Source: Anaerolineales bacterium (lineage in GTDB: Bacteria > Chloroflexota > Anaerolineae > 4572-78 > J111). From it: a DNA stretch of 64,000 nt. The DNA is taken from contig JABTUW010000001.1 of assembly GCA_015075185.1 (NCBI GenBank), positions 2,170,001 to 2,234,000 of the forward strand, read 5' to 3'. The notes under the pieces are model-generated. The model worked only from the letters and a program-made list of their open reading frames with translations. It was not told the DNA's origin and searched no databases. This document shows, piece after piece, positions 36,001-45,360 of this stretch. Position numbers and translations under genes: made by a program. Position 1 is the stretch's first letter; each line of letters begins with the position of its first letter.

Positions 36001-37263
36001 ATGCCTGGAGGAAATTCTACACCGTGGAGTGACCAGATCGAAACTATGACCAAAGCCTGGGTCGAAGCCCAGAAGCAGATGTGGGAAAAGTGGTATGACC
36101 TGGCCCGAACCGCGCCGGCTCCTCCTTTCTATGCCGATTTGGCTGAACCGTGGCAAAAAGTGGCTGCCCAGGGTGTTGAAGCCTGGACAGCCACCACTGA
36201 ACCGACAGCCAAAGATGTGTCTGAACGCCTGGCGGCCAGCCAGAAAAGTTTTGTGGATTTTTTCCAGTTTCTAACCGATACCTGGAAGGTGGTCGCGGCA
36301 AAAGCTGCCTCTGGCGAAGAATGGCAAAATACCCTCAAAACTTACACCGAGCAGTGGCGCCAGCAGCTCCTCCAATCGCCCGAGACGATGCGGCACATTA
36401 ACCAGGACCTGACCGAGCTGTGGCAGCTCTACCTGAAAGAGTGGAACAAACTGGCCCAGCCGTGGCTGCACTCCTCTCAATTGGCGCGGGGGCATTTAGG
36501 CCAGGCGATTACCGGCAATGGTTCGGAGTTAATTGATCTGACCAATCTTTATTGGGATGCTTATGAGCGCACCTTCGGCCGTTTGGTCGAAAGTCCCAGC
36601 CTGGGTTACACCCGCGAGTTAAACGAGAAGTTGCTCAAAGGGTTCGATGCCTGGCAGGATTTTCGTCAGGCGAGCTTTGAGTATCAAGTGATCCTGGCCG
36701 ATACCTGGGTTCAGGCAGTTGAACGGATGGTAAAAGAACTGGTGGCATTGACTGAAAAGGGCCAGCCGATCAAGAGTTTGCGCGAATTGGCCCTGCTCTG
36801 GAATAGTGTGGCCGACCCGGTTTTTATCGAGGTTTTTCGCTCTGAAAAGTACATTCAAATTCAGGGCCGCCTGCTGAACACGGCCATGCATTACCGCCTT
36901 CACCAGCGCGAGATCGCCGAACTTTTCTTGAAGACGAGCGACATCGCCGCCCGCAGTGAAGTTGACGAAGCTTACCGCAACATCTACGAACAACGGAAAG
37001 AACTTAAGGCCCTTAAAAAGGTTGTGGCCGAACTCTCTCCGGCCCGCCCGGAACTTGAGGAGGCTCGCCAGAGCATTGAGGCGCTGCGTCAAGAGGTCAA
37101 AGCCTTGAAGGAGGCGTTGGCCGCCATTACCGCTAAAGAAGCACTCCAACCCGCTCCTGCTCCCCCCAAAGCCAAGCCAGCTCCGAAAGCAGGCAAGCCA
37201 GCCAAAAGTAAGGCCGCCGCTGTGGCTCAAGCCAGCAGTCAGGAAGGAGGTGAACAGCCATGA
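36001..37263 (+). CDS. phaE: Class III poly(R)-hydroxyalkanoate synthase, subunit PhaE
   Basis: 420 aa. PhaE forms the active class III synthase with PhaC. It has the W-rich motif at 12-33, a long helical centre, and the conserved PhaE C-terminal region FRSEKYIQIQGRLLNTAMHYRLHQREIAEL (about 280-308), followed by a coiled coil (ELKALKKVVAELS...) and a Lys/Ala/Pro-rich tail (about 380-420). Its last bases overlap the phaC ATG by four nucleotides. Confidence 0.92.
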   Translation: MPGGNSTPWSDQIETMTKAWVEAQKQMWEKWYDLARTAPAPPFYADLAEPWQKVAAQGVEAWTATTEPTAKDVSERLAASQKSFVDFFQFLTDTWKVVAAKAASGEEWQNTLKTYTEQWRQQLLQSPETMRHINQDLTELWQLYLKEWNKLAQPWLHSSQLARGHLGQAITGNGSELIDLTNLYWDAYERTFGRLVESPSLGYTRELNEKLLKGFDAWQDFRQASFEYQVILADTWVQAVERMVKELVALTEKGQPIKSLRELALLWNSVADPVFIEVFRSEKYIQIQGRLLNTAMHYRLHQREIAELFLKTSDIAARSEVDEAYRNIYEQRKELKALKKVVAELSPARPELEEARQSIEALRQEVKALKEALAAITAKEALQPAPAPPKAKPAPKAGKPAKSKAAAVAQASSQEGGEQP

Positions 37264-38354
37264 CCCCGTTTCCGATCCAACTTGGTCCCGAAGAGATTGT
37301 CCACGAGTTGAACGAATTCAATCACAAGATGCTCAAGGGGATCGAGACTCTCAGCCGGCTGCGCGAAGAAGACATCAAGGTGGGCGTGTCGGCCAAAGAA
37401 CCAATCTACCGGGAAGACAAACTGGTCCTGTATCACTTTACCCCTCTGGTAGAGCAGACGGTGAGCACGCCGGTGCTCATTGTCTATGCTCTGGTCAACC
37501 GGCCTTACATGGCCGACCTGCAAGAAGACCGCTCGCTGATCCGCAACCTGCTCAAACTGGGGCTGGACCTTTACCTGATTGATTGGGGCTACCCCAGCCG
37601 GGCCGACTACTGGCTGACCCTTGACGACTATATCAACGGTTACATCAATAACTGCGTGGATGTGATCCGCCAGCGGCACAACCTGGAGCAGATCAACCTG
37701 CTGGGTATCTGCCAGGGCGGCACCTTTAGTCTCTGTTATGCCTCGCTCTACCCGGAGAAGGTCAAAAACCTGACCGTAATGGTCACCCCGGTTGACTTTC
37801 AGGTGGAGGAAGGGTTGCTCAATCTCTGGGCCGGCTGCACCTTTGGTTCGCAGAGCATGGACGTAGACCTGATGGTGGATGCTCTGGGTAACATCCCCGG
37901 CGACTTCATGAATCTGGGCTACCTGATGCTGAAACCCTTCCAACTGGGTATCCAAAAATACCTCGACGTGGTTGACATCCTGGATGACGAAGCCAAACTC
38001 GTGAACTTTCTGCGTATGGAGAAATGGATTTTCGACAGCCCCGACCAGGCCGGTCAGGCTTACCGGCAGTTCATGAAAGATTTCTACCAGGGCAACAAGT
38101 TGATCAAAGGTGAGGTTGAATTGGGGGATAAACGGGTTGACCTGGGCAGGATCAATATGCCGGTGCTCAACGTTTACGCCGAAGAAGACCACCTGGTGCC
38201 GCCGATAGCTTCGCAGGTGTTGGAGAAATACATCGGCAGCCGGGATTACACGGCTCGCTCGTTTCCGGTGGGACACATTGGTATGTATGTCAGCGGCAAG
38301 GTGCAGCGCGACCTGCCTCCAACCATTGTGGAGTGGCTCAAACAGCGTGAATGA
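37260..38354 (+). CDS. phaC: Class III poly(R)-hydroxyalkanoate synthase, subunit PhaC
   Basis: 364 aa, the usual length of class III PhaC. It polymerises (R)-3-hydroxyacyl-CoA into PHA. Alpha/beta-hydrolase fold with the lipase-box variant GICQGG containing nucleophile C151, catalytic D310 (AEEDHLVPP) and H339 (VGHIGMYVSGK). Start ATG overlaps the phaE stop and follows AGGAGG. A strong terminator lies 75 bases after the stop. Confidence 0.96.
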   Translation: MTPFPIQLGPEEIVHELNEFNHKMLKGIETLSRLREEDIKVGVSAKEPIYREDKLVLYHFTPLVEQTVSTPVLIVYALVNRPYMADLQEDRSLIRNLLKLGLDLYLIDWGYPSRADYWLTLDDYINGYINNCVDVIRQRHNLEQINLLGICQGGTFSLCYASLYPEKVKNLTVMVTPVDFQVEEGLLNLWAGCTFGSQSMDVDLMVDALGNIPGDFMNLGYLMLKPFQLGIQKYLDVVDILDDEAKLVNFLRMEKWIFDSPDQAGQAYRQFMKDFYQGNKLIKGEVELGDKRVDLGRINMPVLNVYAEEDHLVPPIASQVLEKYIGSRDYTARSFPVGHIGMYVSGKVQRDLPPTIVEWLKQRE

Positions 38355-38429
38355 GGCCAGCAATATCGCCCTCCTGGTTGCCTTAAATTGCGACGGTGCT
38401 GTTCTTCAATTCTGTGGCTGAGGCCCGAT

Positions 38430-38482
38430 GACCGCCGAAACGAAAGTTAATATGTTCGCTTTCGGCGGTCTTTCCGGTTTTT
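38430..38482 (+). terminator. Intrinsic terminator after phaC
   Basis: GACCGCCGAAA (38430-38440) and TTTCGGCGGTC (38460-38470), an 11-bp stem, followed by TTTCCGGTTTTT. Confidence 0.85.
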
Positions 38483-38547
38483 AATCTATGGATAGGGGCG
38501 TACAATAAATTAAATTTTTTATTAACTAAGGAGGGCAAAACCAAATT

Positions 38548-39261
38548 ATGCTAGGACTCGAGGACAAAGTTGTTCTGGTAACCGGGGGCAACCGGGGCAT
38601 TGGCGCGGCTATTGTGGCTTTGTTAGAGGATTTTGGGGCTAAGGTAGCTTATACCTATCGGAGCGAGCCGGGGCCAAAAGGGATGCTACCTCTACGAGCC
38701 GACGTAACCGATCCGGCGGGAATAGAAGCCGCAGCAGCGGAGATTGAAAGCAAACTCGGCCCGATTTATGGGGTGGTCGCCAATGCCGGCATTAACCGGG
38801 ATGCGCTCTTTTCCAAAATGTCGCACGAAGATTGGGATGCCGTGATTGCGACCAACCTGACCGGCGTCTACAATACCTTGCGTCCCATTCTTCCCGGCAT
38901 GTATGAGCGTAAGGATGGCGCAGTTGTTTTCATCAGTTCGGTGGTGGGCGAGCAGGGCAATATCGGCCAATCGAATTACGCGGCCACCAAAGCAGGCCAG
39001 ATTGGTTTGGCCAAAACACTGGCCCTGGAAGGCGCCCGCTTTAACGTGCGCTGCAATGTGGTCGCCCCCGGCTTTACCGAAACGGACATGGTCAAATCTA
39101 TTCCTGAGCCGGTCAAGGAAAAAATCTTGCAGACCATCCCGCTGCGCCGTTTTGCCCGGCTCGAAGAGATTGCCTGGGCCGTCGCCTTTTTATTATCACC
39201 CCTGGCCGGGGCGTATATTACCGGCGAAGTATTGAGTGTCAATGGTGGACGGCATACCTAA
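38548..39261 (+). CDS. Short-chain dehydrogenase, FabG/PhaB-like (second copy)
   Basis: 237-aa SDR with TGGNRGIGAAIVALL, catalytic ISSVVGEQGNIGQSNYAATKAG and the FabG-like PGFTETDMVKSIP. Second acetoacetyl-CoA-reductase candidate in the locus, more compact than the copy at 33307. ATG follows AGGAGG at about 13-base spacing. Its 3' end overlaps the start of the next gene by about 20 bases, so the two are translated together. Confidence 0.86.
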   Translation: MLGLEDKVVLVTGGNRGIGAAIVALLEDFGAKVAYTYRSEPGPKGMLPLRADVTDPAGIEAAAAEIESKLGPIYGVVANAGINRDALFSKMSHEDWDAVIATNLTGVYNTLRPILPGMYERKDGAVVFISSVVGEQGNIGQSNYAATKAGQIGLAKTLALEGARFNVRCNVVAPGFTETDMVKSIPEPVKEKILQTIPLRRFARLEEIAWAVAFLLSPLAGAYITGEVLSVNGGRHT

Positions 39262-39745
39262 AGCACCACTATTCAGCCCCAAGGCCCTGGAAGCCTGGTT
39301 TACCCTCATGGCTGAGGCTGTTCGCGGCACCGCCGAGGCGCAGGAGGCTTTCAAGGCGCTGACGGAAGCTTCCACCAAACCGGAAGAGCTGCAGCACTGG
39401 CAGGCCCGCTTTATGCCCCTGGCCGGCGCGGCGGTCAAACCGGAAGCCTTTGAAGAGTGGCTGGAAGAGTGGTGGCGCATGATGGGGGTCGTGCCTCGCT
39501 CGCGCTATCTTGAGTTGCTGGAACGGCACGAGGCCCTCAGACTCAGGCTGGAGAAGGCTGAAGAGACCATCCGCAGCCTGCGGGCGATGATGGGGCAGGG
39601 GCAGGAACAGGAGGCCCAGAAGTTGGTCAATTTGTGGGAGACGATGCTGCAAGAAAGCCTCAAGGCCCAGGCTAAGTGGATGCGCGCCTGGGATACCGCA
39701 GCTAAAGAAGAAAAGAAGGATGACCCCCCGGAGAGCGGACCGTAA
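39242..39745 (+). CDS. PhaE/phasin-like accessory protein
   Basis: 167 aa, helical. It contains PEAFEEWLEEWWRMMGVVPRSRYLELLERHEALRLRLEKAEETIRSL, reminiscent of the C-terminal PhaE 'VPSR.EV..L...v..LE' region plus coiled coil, and a final QAKWMRAWDTAAKEE. Start ATG at 39242 (an in-frame GTG is at 39236) lies inside the reductase gene. Probably a granule- or synthase-associated protein. Confidence 0.72.
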   Translation: MVDGIPKAPLFSPKALEAWFTLMAEAVRGTAEAQEAFKALTEASTKPEELQHWQARFMPLAGAAVKPEAFEEWLEEWWRMMGVVPRSRYLELLERHEALRLRLEKAEETIRSLRAMMGQGQEQEAQKLVNLWETMLQESLKAQAKWMRAWDTAAKEEKKDDPPESGP

Positions 39746-39827
39746 CGTAATGTTGCCGTCCGCCCTTTCTTTTCCCGGGTCTAGATTAATTAAATTTTTC
39801 GTGGGTATTTCACGGAGTATGCACGAA

Positions 39828-40030
39828 CTTGTGGCACAGGACTAATCATAAAAAGGTAGCAAGTAGCAGATAGCAAATGGCAGATAGCAATTCTTATTAT
39901 CTGACTACTGACATCTGTCTACCGTCTACTATTTTCTTAGGAGTCGTCACCAGCCTGTGGCACACCACTACCCATAAAAAATTTTTTCTGACTACTGGCT
40001 ACTGACGACTGACTACTATTTTCAGAGGAG
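39828..40030. repeat. Duplicated leader-like direct repeat before the thiolase gene
   Basis: Two imperfect units. Each starts CTTGTGGCACA.../CCTGTGGCACA... (39829 and 39953), continues with CATAAAAA, TCTGACTACTG, and ends CTACTATTTTC-NNA-GGAG (39927-39943 and 40014-40030). The second unit supplies the ribosome-binding site of the thiolase gene; the first ends in the same AGGAG without an ORF. It also holds AGTAGCAGATAGCAAATGG low-complexity repeats. Confidence 0.65.
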
Positions 40031-40037
40031 GTAAACT

Positions 40038-41228
40038 ATGCAAGAAGCTTATATCGTTTCAGCAGTCCGCACGCCGATTGGCCGGTTTGGGGGCGCATTG
40101 GTTGATTTTTCGCCGGTTGACCTGGCCGCGCATGTCATGAAAGGCGCGCTGGAAAGAGCCGGCGTCCAGGGGGAAGACCTAGACCTCTATGTGATGGGCA
40201 ATATTCTCAAGCACGGGCACGGCCAGCTCCTGCCTCGCAATGCGGCCATCAGGGCCGGGATTCCCCCGCAAGTGGATGGATATGCCGTGGATATGCTTTG
40301 CTCTTCGGGCATGCTGGCGGTGATGAACGGCGCGACCGCCATTAAAATGGACGAAGCTGACCTGGTTCTGGCCGGAGGCGTCGAGTCCATGTCTCAGGCC
40401 GGATTTTATTTATCACACCGGGCGCGCTGGGGCTATAAATTTTTGATGGGCGCGCCGGAGCAACTGGTGGATGTGCTGCTCCTCGACGGCCTGACCGACT
40501 CGACCAACGGCGAGGGCATGGGTGAAGAAACCGAGCGCCTGGCCGCCGAGCAGGGGGTCAGCCGCGAAGAATTGGATGAAGTCGCTTACCTCTCCCACAG
40601 CCGGGCCGCCCAGGCCACCGAAAAAGGCTGGTCGAAAAAAGAAATGGCTCCCCTCGAAGTCAAAAAGAAAAAGGTCGTTGAACTGCTTGATCGCGATGAG
40701 GGCATCCGTGCTGAAACTACCATGGAAAGCCTGGCTGGTCTGCGCCCGGCTTTCAAGAAGGATGGGGTGTTAACCGCCGGCAACGCCAGCCAGATTTCGG
40801 ATGGGGCGGCGGCTCTGGTGCTGGCCAGCCAAAAGGCAGTAGACGAGCATGGGCTTAAACCCGTGGCTAAAGTGCTGGGCTGGGCGATTTCTGCGGGCGA
40901 GCCGTGGCGCTTTGTCGAAGCGCCCATTCCGGCGATTCGCAAACTCCTATCCAAGTTAGACATGACCGTAGAAGATTTCGACCTGTTTGAGAACAACGAA
41001 GCCTTTGCCCTGAACAATGTGCTTTTCCGGCGGCAGCTCGAAGTGCCTTACGAAAAGATCAACGTTTACGGCGGGGCGATTGCGCTGGGCCACCCGATTG
41101 GCTGCTCAGGCGCGCGGATCATTGTCACCCTGCTGAATGCGCTGCAAGAGAAGGGCGGCAAGCGGGGTATGGCCTCCTTGTGTCACGGCACCGGCGGCGG
41201 CACGGTGGTGGCGGTAGAGTTGGTCTAA
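40038..41228 (+). CDS. Acetyl-CoA acetyltransferase (thiolase)
   Basis: 396-aa thiolase, expected to condense two acetyl-CoA into acetoacetyl-CoA, the first PHA step (PhaA role). Catalytic C88 in MLCSSGM, H352 in GHPIGCSG and C382 in LCHGTGGG. The usual LCGSGL and CxGGGQG blocks are varied, so substrate range may differ from classical PhaA. ATG follows GAGGAGG. Separated from the PHA genes only by the duplicated leader repeat. Confidence 0.92.
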   Translation: MQEAYIVSAVRTPIGRFGGALVDFSPVDLAAHVMKGALERAGVQGEDLDLYVMGNILKHGHGQLLPRNAAIRAGIPPQVDGYAVDMLCSSGMLAVMNGATAIKMDEADLVLAGGVESMSQAGFYLSHRARWGYKFLMGAPEQLVDVLLLDGLTDSTNGEGMGEETERLAAEQGVSREELDEVAYLSHSRAAQATEKGWSKKEMAPLEVKKKKVVELLDRDEGIRAETTMESLAGLRPAFKKDGVLTAGNASQISDGAAALVLASQKAVDEHGLKPVAKVLGWAISAGEPWRFVEAPIPAIRKLLSKLDMTVEDFDLFENNEAFALNNVLFRRQLEVPYEKINVYGGAIALGHPIGCSGARIIVTLLNALQEKGGKRGMASLCHGTGGGTVVAVELV

Positions 41229-41230
41229 AT

Positions 41231-41355
41231 TAGAAGTAGGGTAACTGCTCAGGTGACTGGCACTTTCGCTTCAATAAAATATGTACTGAAGCAAAATCAA
41301 GCCTTATCCGATTGAAGTGCCAGTCACCTGGTAGGCTGAGTAGTTACGAAGTAGG
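41231..41355. repeat. Dispersed palindromic repeat, family B (copy 2, extended)
   Basis: AGGTGACTGGCACTT (41251-41265) and AAGTGCCAGTCACCT (41315-41329). The outer flanks are also inverted: GTAACTGCTCAG against CTGAGTAGTTAC. Inner CTTCAAT/ATTGAAG pairs too. This looks like a complete miniature element of about 120 bp; the copy at 34136 is its core only. Confidence 0.82.
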
Positions 41356-41399
41356 TCATGTTTCCGAACGTGAGCCGGTCAGGGGGTAGATGATGGAGC

Positions 41400-41447
41400 A
41401 GGAGTGCAAATTTTGGGAGCAACGAGCAAGCCAAGGTTTGCACTCCT
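41400..41447. repeat. Hairpin upstream of malate synthase
   Basis: AGGAGTGCAAA (41400-41410) and TTTGCACTCCT (41437-41447), followed by ATCTTTTAATAAT. Either a terminator for the thiolase transcript or another mobile palindrome. Confidence 0.7.
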
Positions 41448-41503
41448 ATCTTTTAATAATATAATCACGACCCATCCCGTTGTGAAAGAAATGGACAAAG
41501 CCA

Positions 41504-43087
41504 ATGAGTGCAAATGCAATGACTGATTTACCTGAAGGCGTCCAGGTTCTGGGGCCGGTTTCAGCCGATTTTGCCCAGATATTGACCCCCGCAGCGTTAG
41601 CGTTTATCGCCAAACTGCATCGTACCTTCAATCCCACCCGTGAAAGTTTACTCAAACGGCGGATTGAGCGCCAGGCCGAACTCGACGGCGGGGCACTGCC
41701 TGAATTTCTCCCCGACAGCCCGGCTCGCGGCGACTGGCAAGTCGCGCCCGCTCCGGCCGACCTGCAAAAACGCTGGGTGGAGATCACCGGCCCGACCGAA
41801 CGCAAGATGATGATCAATGCGCTCAACTCGGGAGCCAGTGTGTTTATGGCCGACTGCGAGGATGCGCTCTCACCGACGTGGGATAATGCGGTGCAGGGAC
41901 AGCTTAACCTGATCGAGGCGGTGCGGCGGCGGCTGGAGTTTGTCAGCCCGGAAGGGAAATCTTATCGGCTCAATGACCAGATTGCCACGTTGCTGGTCCG
42001 CCCGCGGGGCTGGCATTTGCGGGAGAAAAACGTTTTGGTAGACGGCCAGCCTATCTCGGCCAGCCTGTTTGATTTTGGCCTCTACTTTTTCCACAACGCC
42101 GACGAACTGCTCAAGCGCGGCACCGGCCCTTACTTTTATTTACCCAAGCTGGAGAGTCACCTCGAAGCCCGCTTGTGGAACGATGTCTTCAACCTGGCCC
42201 AGGACGAACTGGGAGTTCCACGGGGAAGTATCCGGGCAACCGTGCTGATCGAAACGATCATGGCTGCCTTTGAGATGGAAGAAATCTTGTATGAGCTGCG
42301 CGACCATATGTCGGGCTTAAATGCGGGGCGCTGGGATTACATTTTCAGCGTCATCAAAAAGTTCAGCCGGCGGGCCGAGTTCATGCTGCCTGATCGTGCC
42401 CAGGTAACAATGACGGTTCCCTTTATGCGCGCCTACACCGAGTTGCTGGTCAAAAGCTGCCACAAGCACAGCGCGCACGCCATTGGTGGGATGGCGGCCT
42501 TCATTCCCAGCCGGCGCGACCCCGAAGTGAACGAGCGGGCGCTGTCCCGGGTTCGCGAGGACAAAGAGCGCGAGTCGGGCGACGGGTTTGACGGGACCTG
42601 GGTGGCACACCCTGATTTGGTGCCGGTGGCCTGGGAGATCTTTGAGCGCAAACTGGGCGACAAGCCTCATCAAAAGGAGCACCTGCGCCAGGATGTGCAG
42701 ACAAAAGCTAAAGATTTGGTCAATATCCAGGTACCCGGCGGCCAAATCACCGAGGCTGGAGTGCGGCTGAATGTGAATGTGGCCCTGCAATACCTCAACG
42801 CCTGGTTGGAAGGCAACGGCGCAGCGGCGATTTACAACCTGATGGAAGACACGGCTACCGCCGAAATTTCCCGCGCCCAGTTGTGGCAGTGGCTCTGCCA
42901 CGGGGCCAAGCTTGACGACGGCCGATCCTTTACCAAGGAGATGTACCAACAAATCCGGGCTGAGGAACTGGCCTCGTTGGGGAATTCAGGGCGCTTCGCG
43001 GAGGCGGCAGAAATACTGGATGAACTGGTGCTGAATGACAACTTTATTGAGTTCTTAACGTTTGTGGCCTATCCCTATTTGAAGTAG
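41504..43087 (+). CDS. aceB: Malate synthase A
   Basis: 527-aa malate synthase of the A type, condensing glyoxylate with acetyl-CoA to malate. It has [15 protein letters not shown] (active-site region), [13 protein letters not shown] (family signature) and a C-terminal [13 protein letters not shown] helix. No isocitrate lyase is present in the window. ATG at 41504; a second ATG at 41519 is possible. The gene follows the thiolase, placing acetyl-CoA storage (PHA) and assimilation genes together. A strong terminator follows. Confidence 0.95.
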   Translation: MSANAMTDLPEGVQVLGPVSADFAQILTPAALAFIAKLHRTFNPTRESLLKRRIERQAELDGGALPEFLPDSPARGDWQVAPAPADLQKRWVEITGPTERKMMINALNSGASVFMADCEDALSPTWDNAVQGQLNLIEAVRRRLEFVSPEGKSYRLNDQIATLLVRPRGWHLREKNVLVDGQPISASLFDFGLYFFHNADELLKRGTGPYFYLPKLESHLEARLWNDVFNLAQDELGVPRGSIRATVLIETIMAAFEMEEILYELRDHMSGLNAGRWDYIFSVIKKFSRRAEFMLPDRAQVTMTVPFMRAYTELLVKSCHKHSAHAIGGMAAFIPSRRDPEVNERALSRVREDKERESGDGFDGTWVAHPDLVPVAWEIFERKLGDKPHQKEHLRQDVQTKAKDLVNIQVPGGQITEAGVRLNVNVALQYLNAWLEGNGAAAIYNLMEDTATAEISRAQLWQWLCHGAKLDDGRSFTKEMYQQIRAEELASLGNSGRFAEAAEILDELVLNDNFIEFLTFVAYPYLK

Positions 43088-43114
43088 GCGAAACCAAACA
43101 CTGCCAGCGCTAAT

Positions 43115-43160
43115 AACAAATGGCCCGACGTTTTTTCGTCGGGCCATTTGTTTGCCAAGT
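43115..43160 (+). terminator. Strong intrinsic terminator after aceB
   Basis: AACAAATGGCCCGACG (43115-43130), loop TTTTTT, CGTCGGGCCATTTGTT (43137-43152): a perfect 16-bp stem. Confidence 0.88.
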
Positions 43161-43299
43161 TTGTAAACAACGTGTTGATGTCAACTGTATAAGGTTCCGG
43201 GAAGGAAATAGGACGTGGATTAACGGGGATCGAGCGGATAAAGCTTTAAATCTAGAAAAATCCGAGCAATCCGTAAAATCCGTGTCCAATTCTCGTGCT

Positions 43300-44388
43300 T
43301 CAGCTCTTTTTTTCGGCCAGGTACTGGCGTAGAATAGCCATCATGGCCGTTTCTTCCACCTTCAGCCCGTTGAGCGACTCGGCCGCAGCCTCAAGTTCTT
43401 GTCGAAGACGGTCGAGCAGGTTCCCATCCAGGTAAGTCTCTAACACGGCGGGATGGACATAATATTTGCGGCAGGTCGCCGGGCGGTTGCCTAAACAGCG
43501 GGCCACCTCTTTGATCGCCTCGACCACGTTCTTTTTGGCCCCGCTTTCCGACTCCCAGGCCCCGATCTCATTGAGCGTCAGCGCCGCCAGTACGGTTCCC
43601 CCCCAGGTGCGGAAATCTTTGGCCGTAAAATCCTGCCCGGTAATCTCGCGGAGATAGGTGTTGACATCGCCGGAGTCAACCGTTTGCCGCTGGCCGTTTT
43701 CGTCCAAATATTGAAAAAGTTCGTAGCCCGGAATATCCCGGCACTGTTTGACAATCCGGGCCAGACGCCGGTCTTTCAGATCAATGCTGTGGGTCTGCCC
43801 GCTTTTGCCCCGAAACTGGAATTGAAGGGATGAACCGGAAATCTTCACGTGCCGGTCGCGCAGGGTGGTCAGGCCAAATGAGCGGTTGGCGCGGGCGTAC
43901 TCTTTGTTACCCACCCGGATAAAGGTCGTTTCCAGCAGCCGGACAATGGTCGCCAACACTTTGCGACGTGGCAATCCCCGCAGGGCTAAATCCCGCTCAA
44001 CCTGCTCCCGAATCAGGGGTAGCGCCTCGCCGAAGAGGAGCATGCGATCATATTTGGTCTGGCCGCGGACCTCATTCCACAGCGGATGGTAGCGGTACTG
44101 CTTGCGCCCTTTAGCGTCGCGCCCCGTCGCCTGGAGATGCCCATTGGGTAAAGGACAGATCCAGACCTCGGTCCAGGCAGGGGGAATTGCCAGGGCCTCG
44201 ATGCGCCGTAATTCTTCTGGATCGCTAATAACTTCGCCGCCAACCCCCATGTAATTGTAACCCTGTTCCGACGCCTCGCGGCGGATGCCTGGGGTAACAT
44301 CACTAACATAACGCAATCCCGCTGCTTTGGCCGATTTCACCGGGTCAGTCACCGGTGCGGCAGGTGCTGTTGTACTGCCATTCTTCAT
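43300..44388 (-). CDS. DNA topoisomerase IB
   Basis: Bacterial poxvirus-like type IB topoisomerase (about 362 aa from this start), relaxing supercoils through a 3'-phosphotyrosine. It has RRIEALAIPPAWTEVWICP and GRKQYRYHPLWNEVR near the N-terminus, the catalytic core FRTWGGTVLAAL, and the active-site Tyr in CRKYYVHPAVLETY. The frame is open to 44526, but a TGC-TATAAT promoter at 44467-44472 lies inside that extension. The start is therefore ATG 44388 (preceded by AAGGTT) or ATG 44439. Confidence 0.92.
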   Translation of the reverse strand: MKNGSTTAPAAPVTDPVKSAKAAGLRYVSDVTPGIRREASEQGYNYMGVGGEVISDPEELRRIEALAIPPAWTEVWICPLPNGHLQATGRDAKGRKQYRYHPLWNEVRGQTKYDRMLLFGEALPLIREQVERDLALRGLPRRKVLATIVRLLETTFIRVGNKEYARANRSFGLTTLRDRHVKISGSSLQFQFRGKSGQTHSIDLKDRRLARIVKQCRDIPGYELFQYLDENGQRQTVDSGDVNTYLREITGQDFTAKDFRTWGGTVLAALTLNEIGAWESESGAKKNVVEAIKEVARCLGNRPATCRKYYVHPAVLETYLDGNLLDRLRQELEAAAESLNGLKVEETAMMAILRQYLAEKKS

Positions 44389-44466
44389 CTGTGTAATAAC
44401 CTTTCCAAATTCTGACAGACCTTCTGATAGATGTCCCATTGCGCTGGTGTTTATTTTCTTTGGGAA

Positions 44467-44475
44467 ATTATAGCA
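44467..44475 (-). promoter_or_regulatory. Extended -10 promoter of the topoisomerase gene
   Basis: Minus strand TGC-TATAAT, -10 at 44467-44472. No clear -35; it lies just downstream of the HAD gene end. Confidence 0.5.
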
Positions 44476-44515
44476 CCTGTTGGCGCTGGGGCGAGATAAG
44501 AAACCCTGTACTCCG

Positions 44516-45262
44516 TTATTTTCCATTCCACCGCTTTAACAGCGGCTCCAACTCCTCGTGGCTGCGAATCACCGCGTCCGGCGTAATCTTTCGGCCATCC
44601 TCCAGGCCATTCGCTTGATCATGGTTAACGCCGATGTACTGCACCGCCCGCATGCCGACCGCCTGCGCCCCGGCAATATCGGTGCGTAATAAGTCGCCGA
44701 TGTGAACGGCTTCGGCGGGAGCAGCGCCGAGCGCGGCGAGGGTGGTTAAAAAAGCCGAAGGGTGGGGCTTGCTGCGGCCTACCTCGTCGGAAAAGGTCAA
44801 ATGGGTAAAGTAGCCGATCAGATCATCCTGCTCTAACAAGCGACGCAAGACTCGTCCTGGGGTAATGCCGGTATCGGAGATAACGGCCAGCCGGTAGCGT
44901 CTGGACAAATCGGCCAACACGGATTTGGCTTCTGGCACGAGGGTGGGTAAATCAGCCAAGATGCTGTGCTCCATGTTGTGCCGGATCTCGGCCATCAAAT
45001 CCTGCTCGAGGGTCAGGCTTAACTCGCGCAGGATGACCGCCAGCCACTCATCTGCCGTCATCGTCCGGTGGTCTTCAGCCCAGGTGCGGCTCCAGGTGGT
45101 GCGGGCCATCTTGACCGCCGCCTCGAACTGGTCGTGGCTAAACGTGGCGCTGCTCCTGTGTTCAAGCGTCTCCTTTAATTGCAGCAGGCGCTTGGCATAA
45201 TCTACGGTTTTGCTCTGGTAAAGGGTCGACCAGAAATCAAAGGTGATTGCTTTGATAGGCAA
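44516..45262 (-). CDS. HAD-superfamily hydrolase
   Basis: 248-aa HAD-IA type hydrolase. Motif I is TFDFWSTL, with nucleophile D9 followed by Phe-Trp instead of the classic DxD, a variant found in an established HAD subgroup. Motif II is VISDTG, the motif III Lys is in GRSKPHPSAF and motif IV is HIGDLLRTDIAGA. A helical cap fills about residues 18-100. Substrate unknown; probably a phosphatase. Confidence 0.87.
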   Translation of the reverse strand: MPIKAITFDFWSTLYQSKTVDYAKRLLQLKETLEHRSSATFSHDQFEAAVKMARTTWSRTWAEDHRTMTADEWLAVILRELSLTLEQDLMAEIRHNMEHSILADLPTLVPEAKSVLADLSRRYRLAVISDTGITPGRVLRRLLEQDDLIGYFTHLTFSDEVGRSKPHPSAFLTTLAALGAAPAEAVHIGDLLRTDIAGAQAVGMRAVQYIGVNHDQANGLEDGRKITPDAVIRSHEELEPLLKRWNGK

Positions 45263-45281
45263 GGGGAATCTCCGTATGTCT

Positions 45282-45360
45282 GGAAGAAGATCGTAGATAG
45301 TGGATAGTAGATAGAAGATGGACGCTTTTCAAGCTTTTCTATCCTCTATCTTATATCCTC
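45282..45360. repeat. GATAGTAGATAG-type inverted repeat at the end of purB
   Basis: GTAGATAGTGGATAGTAGAT (45293-45312) faces TTCTATCCTCTATCTTATAT (45337-45356). The right arm encodes the last residues of PurB. Same family as 14920-15041. Confidence 0.75.

Noticed and set aside
37239..38363. Full-length antisense ORF (374 aa) across phaC
   Set aside because: Mirror of a high-GC coding sequence; the phaC strand has catalytic motifs, Shine-Dalgarno and operon overlap, and the antisense translation has no recognisable domain.
45240..45262. HAD hydrolase as a broken gene because motif I lacks the second Asp (DFW)
   Set aside because: FDFW-type motif I is an established variant in HAD-IA proteins; all other motifs are intact.
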